A DNA stretch of 64,000 nucleotides, from positions 46,909-110,908 of the forward strand of contig JABVCK010000015.1 in the NCBI GenBank assembly GCA_013540605.1, given 5' to 3'. Position 1 is the first letter of the stretch; each line of letters opens with the position of its first letter. Source of the DNA: Bacillota bacterium (lineage in GTDB: Bacteria > Bacillota > Clostridia > Ch29). Shown piece after piece: positions 44,899 through 54,105 of this stretch. A program made the position numbers and the translations under genes. The notes beneath the pieces were generated by a model. That model was given only the letters and a program-made list of their open reading frames with translations. It was not told the DNA's origin and made no database searches.

Positions 44899-47310
44899 CT
44901 ATTCAACACCTCTATAAAAGTGTCCCCTTGTCATTCCGCCTTCAACCATATCCGCTGCCAGATCCCGGTCATATTCTCCACCCCTCAATGCATCCTTATA
45001 GTTCTTGATTAGCCGCAGGAAAGTCCCGGGGTTTTCGACGGTATGAACCATTCTAGTGCCTCCGGCTCCTGAGTTAACTATATCACCGGTTTTATCCAGC
45101 ATAAACACCGGCTGTGAGTTGAGGATCTCAACCCTGCCCGTTCCATCCAAACCTAGGGGAAATACCATGTTCTTCCTGTCTTTCAGGCCATATGGTATTC
45201 CTTTTTCCAATCCTTTGAGCAGAGGATATTCGATGGTCATCAGCCGCAGCCTGCCGTGTATGATTATCTCACACAGTGAACCGCAGCCTCTCGTCAAATC
45301 CTTTATCTGCGCAAAATTCAGTTCAGGGGATAATGTCATGCTTGCGCAGCCCCATTCCAACAGCTGGCCTATAGTAACACTGTTAAAGATATTTAAGGCG
45401 TCTCCCCCGTGAATCCTGATTCCGCCGGCGTGTTTTTTGCACATTACTATCTGGCCGGGGTTTGAAACTTCGATTCCCTCTACAAAGTCCTTGCATTCAT
45501 TAAGCAGGCCCAGTATCCCCTCCGCGTCTTTCTCCCTTGTAACCGTAGGCAGCTTAACAAATACATTCTCCATCCTGCCGATACTTCCAAGCTCTTCAAT
45601 CAGTTCCGGCGAATATCTCAGGTATATCCTGTCAACACCTATATCCTTAAGATCATCAAGCAGGCTTACATCTCCGGTCTCGACCGCCAGGTAGGGAATA
45701 CCGCTTCCGGGCGCTTTAACGCACTTATTGTTTAACTCTGCCATGTTTCGTTGAGCGTCCACACATCTATCCCCCCTACCTGCTGAGGTCCTTTTTCTGC
45801 CAAGCCTGTTCAGCGCTTCCCTCCGCAAAGCGTTCAATTCAGATACCGGAATGTATGCTCCCCGGTCCATGTCAACCTGTATCCCGGTGACAGTATAGGG
45901 TGTTCCCCCTGTGCGGCTCAGCTGTTCCTCTATCCTTGCTTTGCCCAGGGGTAAGTTTACCGCCTCCTCCACGAGTTTCCTGCCCTTTATAGATTCGGAA
46001 TTCCCGTCTTCATCCCATACGTATATCTCTGCAGGCTCTCCTATCCTGAGGCGTACGGCCAGATTCACCGGCACCTTTACATTCTCCCCCGCATAGCTTG
46101 CCGTAAGGCTTTCCATCAGTTCCCTGTCAAAGGTTTTGTACACCCTGTCCCCTTTCTTCAGCCGCCCGCTGAAAGCCAGCGCCACAATCTCCCCCGGAGC
46201 CCCTTTGTCCCTGTTTTCCCCGTTCACCATTATTGCTGAGACCCTTGTACCTGAGCTCTTTCCGCCTGTTTCAACTTCAATCCCGTCGCCAACGTTGAGG
46301 CTGTCCTCAAGCCTTACCTCCACCGTACCGTTTTTTCCATCCTGTCCGACAACTCTGCCCAGAGGAAATCCCCGGCTGTCCGGGCGGTCAATGCTCAGCA
46401 TTTCTTCTGTGCAGACATCAAACATATAACCTTCAGTGAAACCCCTGTAGAATACCTTGCCAATTTTCCTTCTGCCTTCCTCGACACCGGTAATTCTCCC
46501 GGACCTGCTATATTCATCGATCGCCCTCCGGTACACCGAAGTCACGGCTGCAACGTACTCAGGCCTTTTCATCCTTCCTTCGATCTTAAAAGAGCGGATC
46601 CGGGCATCCATCAGCCTGCCTATATTCTCAAGGGTGAAAAGGTCCTTTGGGCTGAGCAGGTACCCCTCACGGTAAACCCTTTTCAAATTTCCCCTGTCTA
46701 CTAATGAATATCTCAACCGGCACGGCTGGGCACATCTCCCCCTGTTGCCGCTCCTGCCCCCGATAACGCTGCTCATCAGGCATTGTCCCGAATAACACAT
46801 GCAGAGAGCTCCTTGAACGAATACCTCCAGTTCCACGTTTGACCGTCTGCTGATACGCGCGATCTCCCCGGCCGTGAGCTCCCGGGCCAGTACGACACGG
46901 GAAATCCCCATATCTTCCAGCATTTTTACTCCATTCAAATCGTATATAGTCATCTGGGTGCTCGCATGTACCCGAATGCCGGGAAAAGCTCTGCTTATTA
47001 GTGAAGCAGCGCCCATGTCCTGTACTATTATTGCGTCTGCGCCTATATTATATAGAAAGGCGGCATATTCCAGCGCCTCTTCGAATTCCCTGTTGGTGAG
47101 CAGGATATTCAGGGTTACATACACCCTTTTCCCCCTCACATGGGCATAATCAATTGCCGCCCTCAGACCCTCATCATCAAAGTTCGAAGCATATTGGCGC
47201 GCGTTGAACCTTTTACCACCTAGGTATACCGCATCGGCTCCATTCTGTATGGCCGCGACAAAGGCTTCCATCGATCCGGCCGGACTCAACAGTTCAGGCA
47301 TATAGGCCAT
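44899..47310 (-). CDS. U32 family peptidase (RlhA/YrrO-like), long form
   Basis: This protein of about 803 residues has the U32 core ELLSPAGSMEAFVAAIQNGA, LGGKRFNARQYASNFDDEGL and the cysteine cluster VQGALCMCYSGQCLMSS ... RGRCAQPCRLRYS, which likely holds an Fe-S cluster as in RlhA-type tRNA/rRNA hydroxylation enzymes. A DUF3656-type central part and a second half-barrel follow. I chose ATG 47310 because GAAGGGAAA lies about 10 nt upstream. It is 11 bp upstream of mutS2, so the pair is probably one operon. Confidence 0.9.
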   Translation of the reverse strand: MAYMPELLSPAGSMEAFVAAIQNGADAVYLGGKRFNARQYASNFDDEGLRAAIDYAHVRGKRVYVTLNILLTNREFEEALEYAAFLYNIGADAIIVQDMGAASLISRAFPGIRVHASTQMTIYDLNGVKMLEDMGISRVVLARELTAGEIARISRRSNVELEVFVQGALCMCYSGQCLMSSVIGGRSGNRGRCAQPCRLRYSLVDRGNLKRVYREGYLLSPKDLFTLENIGRLMDARIRSFKIEGRMKRPEYVAAVTSVYRRAIDEYSRSGRITGVEEGRRKIGKVFYRGFTEGYMFDVCTEEMLSIDRPDSRGFPLGRVVGQDGKNGTVEVRLEDSLNVGDGIEVETGGKSSGTRVSAIMVNGENRDKGAPGEIVALAFSGRLKKGDRVYKTFDRELMESLTASYAGENVKVPVNLAVRLRIGEPAEIYVWDEDGNSESIKGRKLVEEAVNLPLGKARIEEQLSRTGGTPYTVTGIQVDMDRGAYIPVSELNALRREALNRLGRKRTSAGRGDRCVDAQRNMAELNNKCVKAPGSGIPYLAVETGDVSLLDDLKDIGVDRIYLRYSPELIEELGSIGRMENVFVKLPTVTREKDAEGILGLLNECKDFVEGIEVSNPGQIVMCKKHAGGIRIHGGDALNIFNSVTIGQLLEWGCASMTLSPELNFAQIKDLTRGCGSLCEIIIHGRLRLMTIEYPLLKGLEKGIPYGLKDRKNMVFPLGLDGTGRVEILNSQPVFMLDKTGDIVNSGAGGTRMVHTVENPGTFLRLIKNYKDALRGGEYDRDLAADMVEGGMTRGHFYRGVE

Positions 47311-47535
47311 AATAACCATTTCCCTTCGTAGAATTCAATATATATTATATCAATTCCGGCAAGACTTTAACAAACCTCAATATAGCAACTGTTTCTTGTT
47401 AATAATTATGCACAAATTCTGCATAAGCTAGACTATTTATACGATTTTGGTCCATTTCGCTATAAACAGCCATAATATGGTCAGATTGTATCTTCCATTC
47501 TATCAAACCCTACATTTTATCTCTAATTTTCCATA

Positions 47536-47564
47536 TTGTTATTTGTAAGTTTATATAGTATAAT
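47536..47564 (+). promoter_or_regulatory. Probable promoter of the liv operon
   Basis: TTGTTA (47536-47541), 17 nt, TATAAT (47559-47564). The upstream gap 47320-47535 is AT-rich and shows nothing else I can support. Confidence 0.6.
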
Positions 47565-47587
47565 CAATAAAAATGCATGAAGAAGCA

Positions 47588-47634
47588 GGCTATATAAAGA
47601 AGCGGTAAATTCCATAATATTACTTCTTTATGCC
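47588..47634 (+). promoter_or_regulatory. Leader hairpin upstream of livJ
   Basis: GGC and ATAAAGAAG (47588-47602) can pair with CTTCTTTAT and GCC (47623-47634) across about 20 nt, leaving a small asymmetric bulge. It sits in the roughly 90-nt leader, 12 nt before the AAGGGGG ribosome binding site, and could modulate translation or mRNA stability. Confidence 0.4.
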
Positions 47635-47659
47635 TATATAACAATAAGGGGGTAGCAAG

Positions 47660-48820
47660 ATGAGGAGAAAGTCTTTGTTTCTGCTGGTTTCACTATTAGC
47701 CTTAGCCTTAGTTGTAGCAGGGTGTTCGACACAACAGGCAGCAGATGCACCAAAGGAAGACGACGTAATTAAGATCGGAGTTTTCGAACCCATGACCGGT
47801 GCAAACGCAGCAGGCGGAGCACTTGAGGTTGAAGGAGCAAAACTTGCCAACAAGCTGTATCCCGAAGTGCTTGGCAAGAAAGTCGAGCTGGTGATTGTTG
47901 ACAATAAATCGGACAAGGTTGAAGCAGCAAACGCAGCGGCTCTACTTGTCGAGAAGGAAAAAGTTGCGGCAATCATTGGCAGCTGGGGAAGCTCTCTTTC
48001 CATGGCAGCCGGTGATATAGTAAGGGGACGGGTTCCTGCTGTCGGCGCTTCATGTACAAATCCCCTGGTTACAAAGGGAAATGACTGGTACTTCAGGGTA
48101 TGCTTCATAGATCCCTTCCAGGGCAAGGTTATGGCGAACTATGCTTACAGCAAGCTTGGCGCCAGGAAGACCGCAATAATCCAGGAAGTGTCCAATGACT
48201 ACGCGATAGGTCTTGCAAAGTTCTACACCGACGCATTCAAGGAATTGACCGGAGACGACAATTCAATAGTAACGGTAACAAACTACAATACCGGTGACCT
48301 GGACTTCACAGCACAGCTTACAAACATCAAAGCTACAAACCCCGACGTAATATTTGCACCCGGTAACTTCACAGAATCTGCACTAATAATAAAACAGGCA
48401 AGAAGTTTAGGTATAACTACACCATTTATAGGCGGAGATACCTTTGAAACTCCTGAATTCGTAGAAATCGGCGGAGACGCGGTGGAAGGCGCAGTGTTCT
48501 CAACTTTCTTCACCTCAGAAAAACCTATTACCAAAGAATCCGAAAAATTCCTTGCCGAATACAGGAAGGAGTACAACAAGGAGCCCGCAGCGGTTACAGC
48601 CCTAGCATACGACGCATATCTCGTTATACTTGACGCAATTGAGCGGGCCGGAACAACCGACCCGGTAGCGCTAAGGGATGCAATCGCACAGACCCAGGGC
48701 TTTGAAGGAGCTGCCGGTATAATAAGCCTTGATGAAAACGGAGACGCAGTTAAAAACGCCGTTATCAAACAGGTAAAAGACGGCCAGTTCGTATACCTCG
48801 ACACTATTGAACCTAAATAA
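47660..48820 (+). CDS. livJ: Branched-chain amino acid ABC transporter, substrate-binding lipoprotein
   Basis: This 386-residue periplasmic-binding-type protein has a lipoprotein signal (VVAGC, Cys near 22). The mature part begins IKIGVFEPMTGANAAGG, typical of the LivJ/Leu-Ile-Val family, with AAIIGSWGSSLSMAAG and FIGGDTFETPEFVEIGGDAV later. It should deliver branched-chain or other neutral amino acids to LivHM. The ATG follows AAGGGGG. A strong terminator separates it from livH, likely making it the most abundant component. Confidence 0.95.
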   Translation: MRRKSLFLLVSLLALALVVAGCSTQQAADAPKEDDVIKIGVFEPMTGANAAGGALEVEGAKLANKLYPEVLGKKVELVIVDNKSDKVEAANAAALLVEKEKVAAIIGSWGSSLSMAAGDIVRGRVPAVGASCTNPLVTKGNDWYFRVCFIDPFQGKVMANYAYSKLGARKTAIIQEVSNDYAIGLAKFYTDAFKELTGDDNSIVTVTNYNTGDLDFTAQLTNIKATNPDVIFAPGNFTESALIIKQARSLGITTPFIGGDTFETPEFVEIGGDAVEGAVFSTFFTSEKPITKESEKFLAEYRKEYNKEPAAVTALAYDAYLVILDAIERAGTTDPVALRDAIAQTQGFEGAAGIISLDENGDAVKNAVIKQVKDGQFVYLDTIEPK

Positions 48821-48846
48821 TAGTAATAATAGTAGAAATTGTTAAC

Positions 48847-48885
48847 AAAATACGCTTCCTTCCCGCAGGAGGGAAGCGTATTTTT
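48847..48885 (+). terminator. Intercistronic terminator between livJ and livH
   Basis: TACGCTTCCTTCC pairs with GGAGGGAAGCGTA around CGCA and is followed by TTTTT. Partial read-through would give livJ excess over the membrane and ATPase genes. Confidence 0.85.
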
Positions 48886-48911
48886 GCGAATACTGTTTGG
48901 GTGGTGTGTTT

Positions 48912-49844
48912 ATGGCTTTAAAACTATTTCTGCAGGACATACTGGATGTAATGACTCCTGAAATGTTCCTGCAGCACTTGACAAACGGAATATCCCTTGG
49001 AAGCCTATATGCCCTGGTAGCCATCGGTTACACGATGGTTTACGGCATTTTAAGGCTTATAAATTTTGCCCATGGAGATATCTTCATGATGGCAACCTAT
49101 TTTACCTTTTACAGCATCGTCATGTTCAGCATTCCCTGGTATGTTACGTTTATCCTGGTTATTATTATGACCGGCGCCCTTGGCATGGTTGTGGAAGCCT
49201 CGGCTTACCGGCCCCTAAGGGACGCCCCACGGATATCGATCCTTATTTCCGCAATAGGTGCATCTTTTTTGTTGGAAAACCTGGCAATAGTAATATTCGG
49301 CGGAAGGCCAAAAGCCTTTCCGGCTCCCGAGCTTTTCACCAAGGTCTTTATGGTTGGATCCGTTTCGGTTCAGAGGCTTACTATTATTATTCCCGTTGTA
49401 GCCGTTGTCCTGCTCTTTGCATTGCTGTACCTAATCAACAATACGAAAAGCGGTATGGCGATGAGGGCTGTGTCAAAGGACCATGAAACTGCGCGGTTGA
49501 TGGGCGTTGATATTGATAGAACCATATCGTTAACCTTTGGGATAGGCTCGATGCTTGCCGCGGTCGGAGGCATGATGTGGGGGCTTAAGTTTCCCCAAAT
49601 TGCTCCGCTGATGGGCGTGATACCCGGGCTTAAATGCTTTATCGCTGCGGTCGTCGGAGGCATAGGAAACATTAAAGGAGCGGTAATCGGAGGTTTTATC
49701 CTGGGTATTGGAGAGATAATGCTGGTTGCTTTACTCCCGAGCTTAACCGGTTATAGAGACGCCTTCGCCTTTATTTTGTTGATAATGATACTTCTGTTTA
49801 AGCCTACAGGCATCATGGGAGAAAAAATAACGGAGAAGGTGTAG
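48912..49844 (+). CDS. livH: Branched-chain amino acid ABC transporter permease LivH
   Basis: This 310-residue permease has about eight helices and the LivH signatures LTNGISLGSLYALVAIGYTMVYG, INFAHGDIFMMATYF and SKDHETARLMGVDIDRTISLTF (the coupling loop). ATG 48912 is preceded by GGGTGG. It ends 3 nt before livM. Confidence 0.96.
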   Translation: MALKLFLQDILDVMTPEMFLQHLTNGISLGSLYALVAIGYTMVYGILRLINFAHGDIFMMATYFTFYSIVMFSIPWYVTFILVIIMTGALGMVVEASAYRPLRDAPRISILISAIGASFLLENLAIVIFGGRPKAFPAPELFTKVFMVGSVSVQRLTIIIPVVAVVLLFALLYLINNTKSGMAMRAVSKDHETARLMGVDIDRTISLTFGIGSMLAAVGGMMWGLKFPQIAPLMGVIPGLKCFIAAVVGGIGNIKGAVIGGFILGIGEIMLVALLPSLTGYRDAFAFILLIMILLFKPTGIMGEKITEKV

Positions 49845-49847
49845 CCT

Positions 49848-50900
49848 ATGAAGAAGAGAAATATAATACTCACCTTAGTCGCAGTTTTGCTGGCGTTATT
49901 GTTTTTATGGTTTGCCAAAGAAAATTTTGATGCGTACAAAGTCAGGATACTGAACCTCTGTGCAATATATACAATACTTGGCCTTAGTATGAACCTGATA
50001 AACGGGTTCACCGGCCAGTTTGCCCTGGGCCATGCAGGCTTTATGGCTATCGGAGCTTATACCACCGCGCTCCTGACTATGCCGGTAGCGGTCAAGCAGC
50101 AGAATTTCTTCCTGGCACCTATCGTAGAACCGCTGAAAGACTTGACAGTTCCCTTTTTTCCGGCTTTGCTGTTAGGTGGAATTTTCGCTGCGGTAGTGGG
50201 GTTTTTGATTGGGGCTCCTGCCTTGAGGTTGAAGGGTGACTATCTGGCAATAGCAACCCTTGGATTTTCAGAGATTATAAGAATCGTTATAACCAATGCC
50301 CAGAGGGTAACCAACGGCGCCCTTGGCCTTAAAGGCATTCCGAATACCACCAACCTGTGGTGGAGCTATGGCACAGCAGTAGTTACCGCCGTGTTTATTA
50401 TTCTATTGATAAACAGCAGTTACGGGCGGGCATTCAAAGCAATACGAGAGGACGAAATCGCCGCTGAAAGCATGGGAATCAGCCTGTTCAAGCACAAGGT
50501 TATGGCTTTCACTATAGGCGCATTCTTCGCGGGCGTAGGCGGCGGGCTGTTGGGCAATCTTCTTGGAACCATAGACCCCCTTATGTTCAGGTTCTTCTTG
50601 ACATTCAACATCCTGCTAATAATTGTATTGGGCGGCATGGGGAGTATAACCGGCACCATAATCTCCGCCTTTATCGTAACAATAGGCCTTGAGTGGCTGA
50701 GATTCCTGGACCAGTCCATCAATCTGGGTTTTGTAGTAATTCCGGGCATCTCAGGTCTCCGTATGGTTGTCTTTTCAGTTCTCCTCATGATTGTGGTTCT
50801 GTTCTTCCGGCACGGAATAATGGGTACAAATGAATTCAGTTGGGATAAGCTAATCAACAGGTTAAACAAAAGACCTCTTGTTAAAGGAGGTACAAAATAA
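49848..50900 (+). CDS. livM: Branched-chain amino acid ABC transporter permease LivM
   Basis: This 350-residue permease has LivM motifs: [28 protein letters not shown] near 45-70, [20 protein letters not shown] and the coupling loop [19 protein letters not shown]. It pairs with LivH. The stop overlaps the livG start by 1 nt (TAATG). Confidence 0.96.
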   Translation: MKKRNIILTLVAVLLALLFLWFAKENFDAYKVRILNLCAIYTILGLSMNLINGFTGQFALGHAGFMAIGAYTTALLTMPVAVKQQNFFLAPIVEPLKDLTVPFFPALLLGGIFAAVVGFLIGAPALRLKGDYLAIATLGFSEIIRIVITNAQRVTNGALGLKGIPNTTNLWWSYGTAVVTAVFIILLINSSYGRAFKAIREDEIAAESMGISLFKHKVMAFTIGAFFAGVGGGLLGNLLGTIDPLMFRFFLTFNILLIIVLGGMGSITGTIISAFIVTIGLEWLRFLDQSINLGFVVIPGISGLRMVVFSVLLMIVVLFFRHGIMGTNEFSWDKLINRLNKRPLVKGGTK

Positions 50901-51670
50901 TGAAGCAGCTGAGAATCGATAATATAACAAAACAGTTCGGAGGACTCACCGCTGTAAAGGACTTCAGTCTGGAGCTCAATAACGGTGAAATAATCGCCCT
51001 TATAGGACCCAACGGTGCTGGTAAAACAACGGCGTTTAACATGGTAACGGGCGTATACAGACCAACCAAGGGTAAGATTTACTTTAAGGATACAGATATA
51101 ACCGGCCTAAGGCCCGACCAGATAACCAGACTTGGAATAGCAAGGACATTCCAGAATATAAGGCTCTTTAAGGACCTCAGTGTTCTTGACAATGTACTGA
51201 TAGCAAATCACCTTCATATTAAATCCAACTTCATAGAAGCAACCTTCAGGCTTCCGAGGTATTGGAAGGAAGATAGGCAGATGCGTGAAAAATCCCTATC
51301 GCTGATAGAAAAAGTTGGCCTTATTGATCTGCGTAATGAAAAAGCCAGTTCTCTCCCCTACGGAATGCAGAGAAGGCTGGAGATTGCAAGGGCTTTAGCC
51401 ACAAACCCCGAGGTACTGCTTCTTGACGAGCCTGCAGCGGGAATGAATCCAAAGGAAACCGAAAACCTTACAGAGTTTATCAAGCAGATCAGGGATGAGT
51501 ATAATCTCAGTATATTTATGATAGAACATCATATGGAAGTCGTTATGGGAATATCCGAAAGGATATATGTCTTGGATTACGGTGTAATAATCGCCGAAGG
51601 CAGCCCCTATGAGATACAGAATAACCCGAGGGTAATTGAAGCCTATCTGGGGGTGAGTGAAGATGCTTAA
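50900..51670 (+). CDS. livG: Branched-chain amino acid ABC transporter ATP-binding protein LivG
   Basis: This 256-residue ATPase has Walker [13 protein letters not shown], the signature [17 protein letters not shown] (degenerate LSGGQ, as usual in LivG), Walker [11 protein letters not shown] and the switch histidine in IEHHMEVV. The start is in AGGAGGTACAAAATAATG. Confidence 0.97.
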   Translation: MKQLRIDNITKQFGGLTAVKDFSLELNNGEIIALIGPNGAGKTTAFNMVTGVYRPTKGKIYFKDTDITGLRPDQITRLGIARTFQNIRLFKDLSVLDNVLIANHLHIKSNFIEATFRLPRYWKEDRQMREKSLSLIEKVGLIDLRNEKASSLPYGMQRRLEIARALATNPEVLLLDEPAAGMNPKETENLTEFIKQIRDEYNLSIFMIEHHMEVVMGISERIYVLDYGVIIAEGSPYEIQNNPRVIEAYLGVSEDA

Positions 51671-52379
51671 AATAGATAGCCTTGTCGTATCCTACGGTGG
51701 AATAGAAGCCCTTAAGGGAATAAGTCTTGAGGTCGAAGCGGGTAAAATAGTAACTCTGATCGGTGCAAACGGTGCGGGTAAAAGCACCACTTTAAGATCC
51801 ATAGTGGGTCTGGTTAAACCGAAGAGTGGGTCTATAACCTATAAAGGAAAAAATCTCCTGACCGAAAAGACGCAAAACATTGTCAGAAATGGCATCACCC
51901 TTGTACCGGAAGGCCGAAGGGTGTTCCCCAACCTAACGGTACTGGAAAACCTGAAGATCGGGTCTTTCACAAGGACCGACGACACAAACATTAAACAAGA
52001 TCTTGAGTGGGTCTACTCACTGTTTCCTATACTGAAGGAAAGAAGCTGGCAGCTTGCGGGAACCCTTTCGGGCGGAGAGCAGCAGATGCTTGCGGTAGGC
52101 AGGGCATTGATGTCAAGGCCCCAACTATTGATGATGGATGAGCCCTCATTGGGACTTGCTCCGCTGATCGTCAGAGGTATATTTGAGATTATTAAGGAGA
52201 TTCACAGGCAGGGGGTTACCATACTGCTGATAGAGCAAAACGCGAATGCTGCTCTGCATATTGCCGACTTCGGTTATGTAATGGAAACCGGCAGGATTAC
52301 ACTGACCGGTACCGGCAAAGAACTCCTGGCCAATGAAGAAGTCAAGATGGCATACCTTGGCAAGAAGGCGGAAAAATAG
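51663..52379 (+). CDS. livF: Branched-chain amino acid ABC transporter ATP-binding protein LivF
   Basis: This 238-residue ATPase has Walker A GANGAGKSTTLRS, the signature LSGGEQQMLAVGRAL, Walker B LLMMDEPSLGLAP and the switch LIEQNANAALHIAD. ATG 51663 is 6 nt behind GGGGGTGA and overlaps livG by 8 nt; an in-frame GTG at 51657 is the alternative. It completes the operon. Confidence 0.97.
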   Translation: MLKIDSLVVSYGGIEALKGISLEVEAGKIVTLIGANGAGKSTTLRSIVGLVKPKSGSITYKGKNLLTEKTQNIVRNGITLVPEGRRVFPNLTVLENLKIGSFTRTDDTNIKQDLEWVYSLFPILKERSWQLAGTLSGGEQQMLAVGRALMSRPQLLMMDEPSLGLAPLIVRGIFEIIKEIHRQGVTILLIEQNANAALHIADFGYVMETGRITLTGTGKELLANEEVKMAYLGKKAEK

Positions 52380-52406
52380 ACGACTGCTCTGTTTTTTAAT
52401 TCTTTG

Positions 52407-52450
52407 GACAGGAGCCCCGGTAAGTTCTCGGGGCTCCTGTCTGCATTTTT
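52407..52450 (+). terminator. Terminator of the liv operon
   Basis: GACAGGAGCCCCG pairs perfectly with CGGGGCTCCTGTC around a 9-nt loop and is followed by TGCATTTTTT. The convergent DUF4363 gene ends at 52450. Confidence 0.93.
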
Positions 52451-52815
52451 TACATGGAACCTATATCCTCCCATGATTTCTGCAGAAGTAATACTATAGC
52501 AAGGGCATCCGGCTTTTCCTCGGTCTCAATGTAAGCCTTCAGCCGCACAAAGTTATTCTCCATATCGTTAATATAGTCATGGTCTATATCCAGCTGCAAA
52601 ATAGGCTTGATTCTTTCCCACGTCTTTTTTGTGTTTTCCAGTCTTTCCGCGGCTGCCTCCCAGTCTTCCTGCCTTATACTCTCCTCAAGTCTTCCAAGAT
52701 GTTTTGAAAAGCCGCTGCTTGAATCGATCGGACGTTTCACCGGAGCACAGGAATTAACTGACAGCAAAATAATAGAAAATAGTATGATAAGGCTTCCGTA
52801 TCTTCTCATTGTCAA
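52450..52815 (-). CDS. DUF4363 family lipoprotein
   Basis: This 121-residue protein has a short signal with lipobox LSVNSC and a helical domain: HLGRLEESIRQEDWEAAAERLENTKKTWERIKPIL, then DHDYINDMENNFVRLKAYIE. This is the DUF4363 pattern. It usually accompanies a DUF421 (YetF) gene, of which only a fragment remains just upstream. The function is unknown. Confidence 0.82.
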   Translation of the reverse strand: MTMRRYGSLIILFSIILLSVNSCAPVKRPIDSSSGFSKHLGRLEESIRQEDWEAAAERLENTKKTWERIKPILQLDIDHDYINDMENNFVRLKAYIETEEKPDALAIVLLLQKSWEDIGSM

Positions 52816-52825
52816 ACCTCCTCTG

Positions 52826-53031
52826 TCAATTAGAGACGGGTATTATAAAATAAGCCCCATCCCCCTTAATGTCTACGTATAAGTAGCCTTCGGTATCCAG
52901 TTGGGCCAGAGAGATTATACCTATATCCTTAATGTTCTGTTTAGCCAGTTGGTGCATTAACCATGCCTCAGAAAGGCTTAAGGAGCGTAATGCATCTTTG
53001 AGCAATATACCGTCCAGTACCCGGATAATTA
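52826..53031 (-). pseudogene. C-terminal remnant of a DUF421 (YetF-like) membrane protein
   Basis: The frame encodes RVLDGILLKDALRSLSLSEA, then WLMHQLAKQNIKDIGIISLA and QLDTEGYLYVDIKGD, the cytoplasmic C-terminal domain of DUF421 proteins. A stop lies immediately upstream in frame and no start or membrane segments are present. The break lies between this fragment and the asparaginase terminator, so the 5' part was probably deleted. Confidence 0.78.
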
Positions 53032-53034
53032 TTC

Positions 53035-53071
53035 AAAAAGCAAACAGGGACTTCAAACTGTCCCTGTTTGC
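53035..53071 (-). terminator. Terminator of the asparaginase gene
   Basis: GCAAACAGGGAC and GTCCCTGTTTGC (53040-53051, 53060-53071) pair perfectly across 8 nt; on the minus strand TTTTTG follows. Confidence 0.9.
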
Positions 53072-53076
53072 CTCTT

Positions 53077-54072
53077 TTAGAACACTGCTTTAATCTCACC
53101 TATAACGTCTTTATGATGGTTTTTAATCTTAACCACCCACCGGTCCGCGAGCTTCTCCAGTTCTTCCCCGGTGAGCAATCCTAGCCGTCTTAGCAATTCC
53201 ACTATTACAGGGTCTATTGCCCGGTAATTACCGTCTTCTATTTTGATTGCAATGCCAAGGCCCGCCCCTGTTACAGCAGCGCAGTAGACCCCTTCCGAAC
53301 CCAGCTTTGCGATTATCCTCCCGTTGGTTACCTCAATCAACTCTGTATCAAGCCTTCCTGTGCCTGCAACATAGAAGGGGTTTTTTGACATGGCTGATGC
53401 AACAGTTTTTAGGGCGTCCCTTCTCTTGCTGCCGCCGGCGGTCTCCGGGTCTGCCAGCAGCGAATAGGCCTTTGCCATATTGTAAACGGGGAGACCGAAC
53501 ACCGGAACCCCGCATCCGTCAATACCAATTTTTATGCTTTCTATCTCTATTCCGGAAACATCTTTTACAACATCCAGCATCTCTTTCTGAACAGGGTGCT
53601 CCGGCTGTACGTATCCATCTACCACATAGCCCCTGATAAGGGCCAGTGCAATCATGCTGCTGTGCTTACCCGAACAGGGATTGTGCACCTGTTCATATGG
53701 CATGTTTTGCTGAAGAAGCTTTCTGGCAGCCGCCGGATGCATTGGTTTTGCGGCACCGCAGTCGAGCTTATCAATTCCACAGCCCATTTTCTTGAATATC
53801 CGTCCGACCGCGTCTATATGCCTTTCCTCTCCACCATGGGATGAGGTCATGACCGCAATCTCTTCTTCGCTGAAGCCAAACCTTTCCACCCCTCCCGCTT
53901 CAATCATCGGGAGTACCTGAAAGGGTTTGGCTGCGGACCTCCAGTATGTATAACCGGACGCATCCCCCGCACTATATACAATTCTGCCGCTCCGGTCTAC
54001 TACCACAAGGTTGCCCCTATGGACAGACTCGATTTCACCGCCTCTGGTTACGTGGGTTAGTACGACTGACAA
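53077..54072 (-). CDS. Asparaginase, type II bacterial (PF06089-like)
   Basis: This 331-residue protein matches the L-asparaginase II family found in rhizobia and many Bacillota, not the classical AnsA/AnsB fold. It has HRGNLVVVDRSGRIVYSAGD near 20, WRSAAKPFQVLPMIEAG, MTSSHGGEERH and NPCSGKHSSMIALALIRG. It should release aspartate and ammonia from asparagine in the cytoplasm. It is followed by its own terminator and preceded by zapA. Confidence 0.9.
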   Translation of the reverse strand: MSVVLTHVTRGGEIESVHRGNLVVVDRSGRIVYSAGDASGYTYWRSAAKPFQVLPMIEAGGVERFGFSEEEIAVMTSSHGGEERHIDAVGRIFKKMGCGIDKLDCGAAKPMHPAAARKLLQQNMPYEQVHNPCSGKHSSMIALALIRGYVVDGYVQPEHPVQKEMLDVVKDVSGIEIESIKIGIDGCGVPVFGLPVYNMAKAYSLLADPETAGGSKRRDALKTVASAMSKNPFYVAGTGRLDTELIEVTNGRIIAKLGSEGVYCAAVTGAGLGIAIKIEDGNYRAIDPVIVELLRRLGLLTGEELEKLADRWVVKIKNHHKDVIGEIKAVF

Positions 54073-54105
54073 TCCTTATCCCTCCGTCGGAGCCGGTTAT
54101 AAGCA

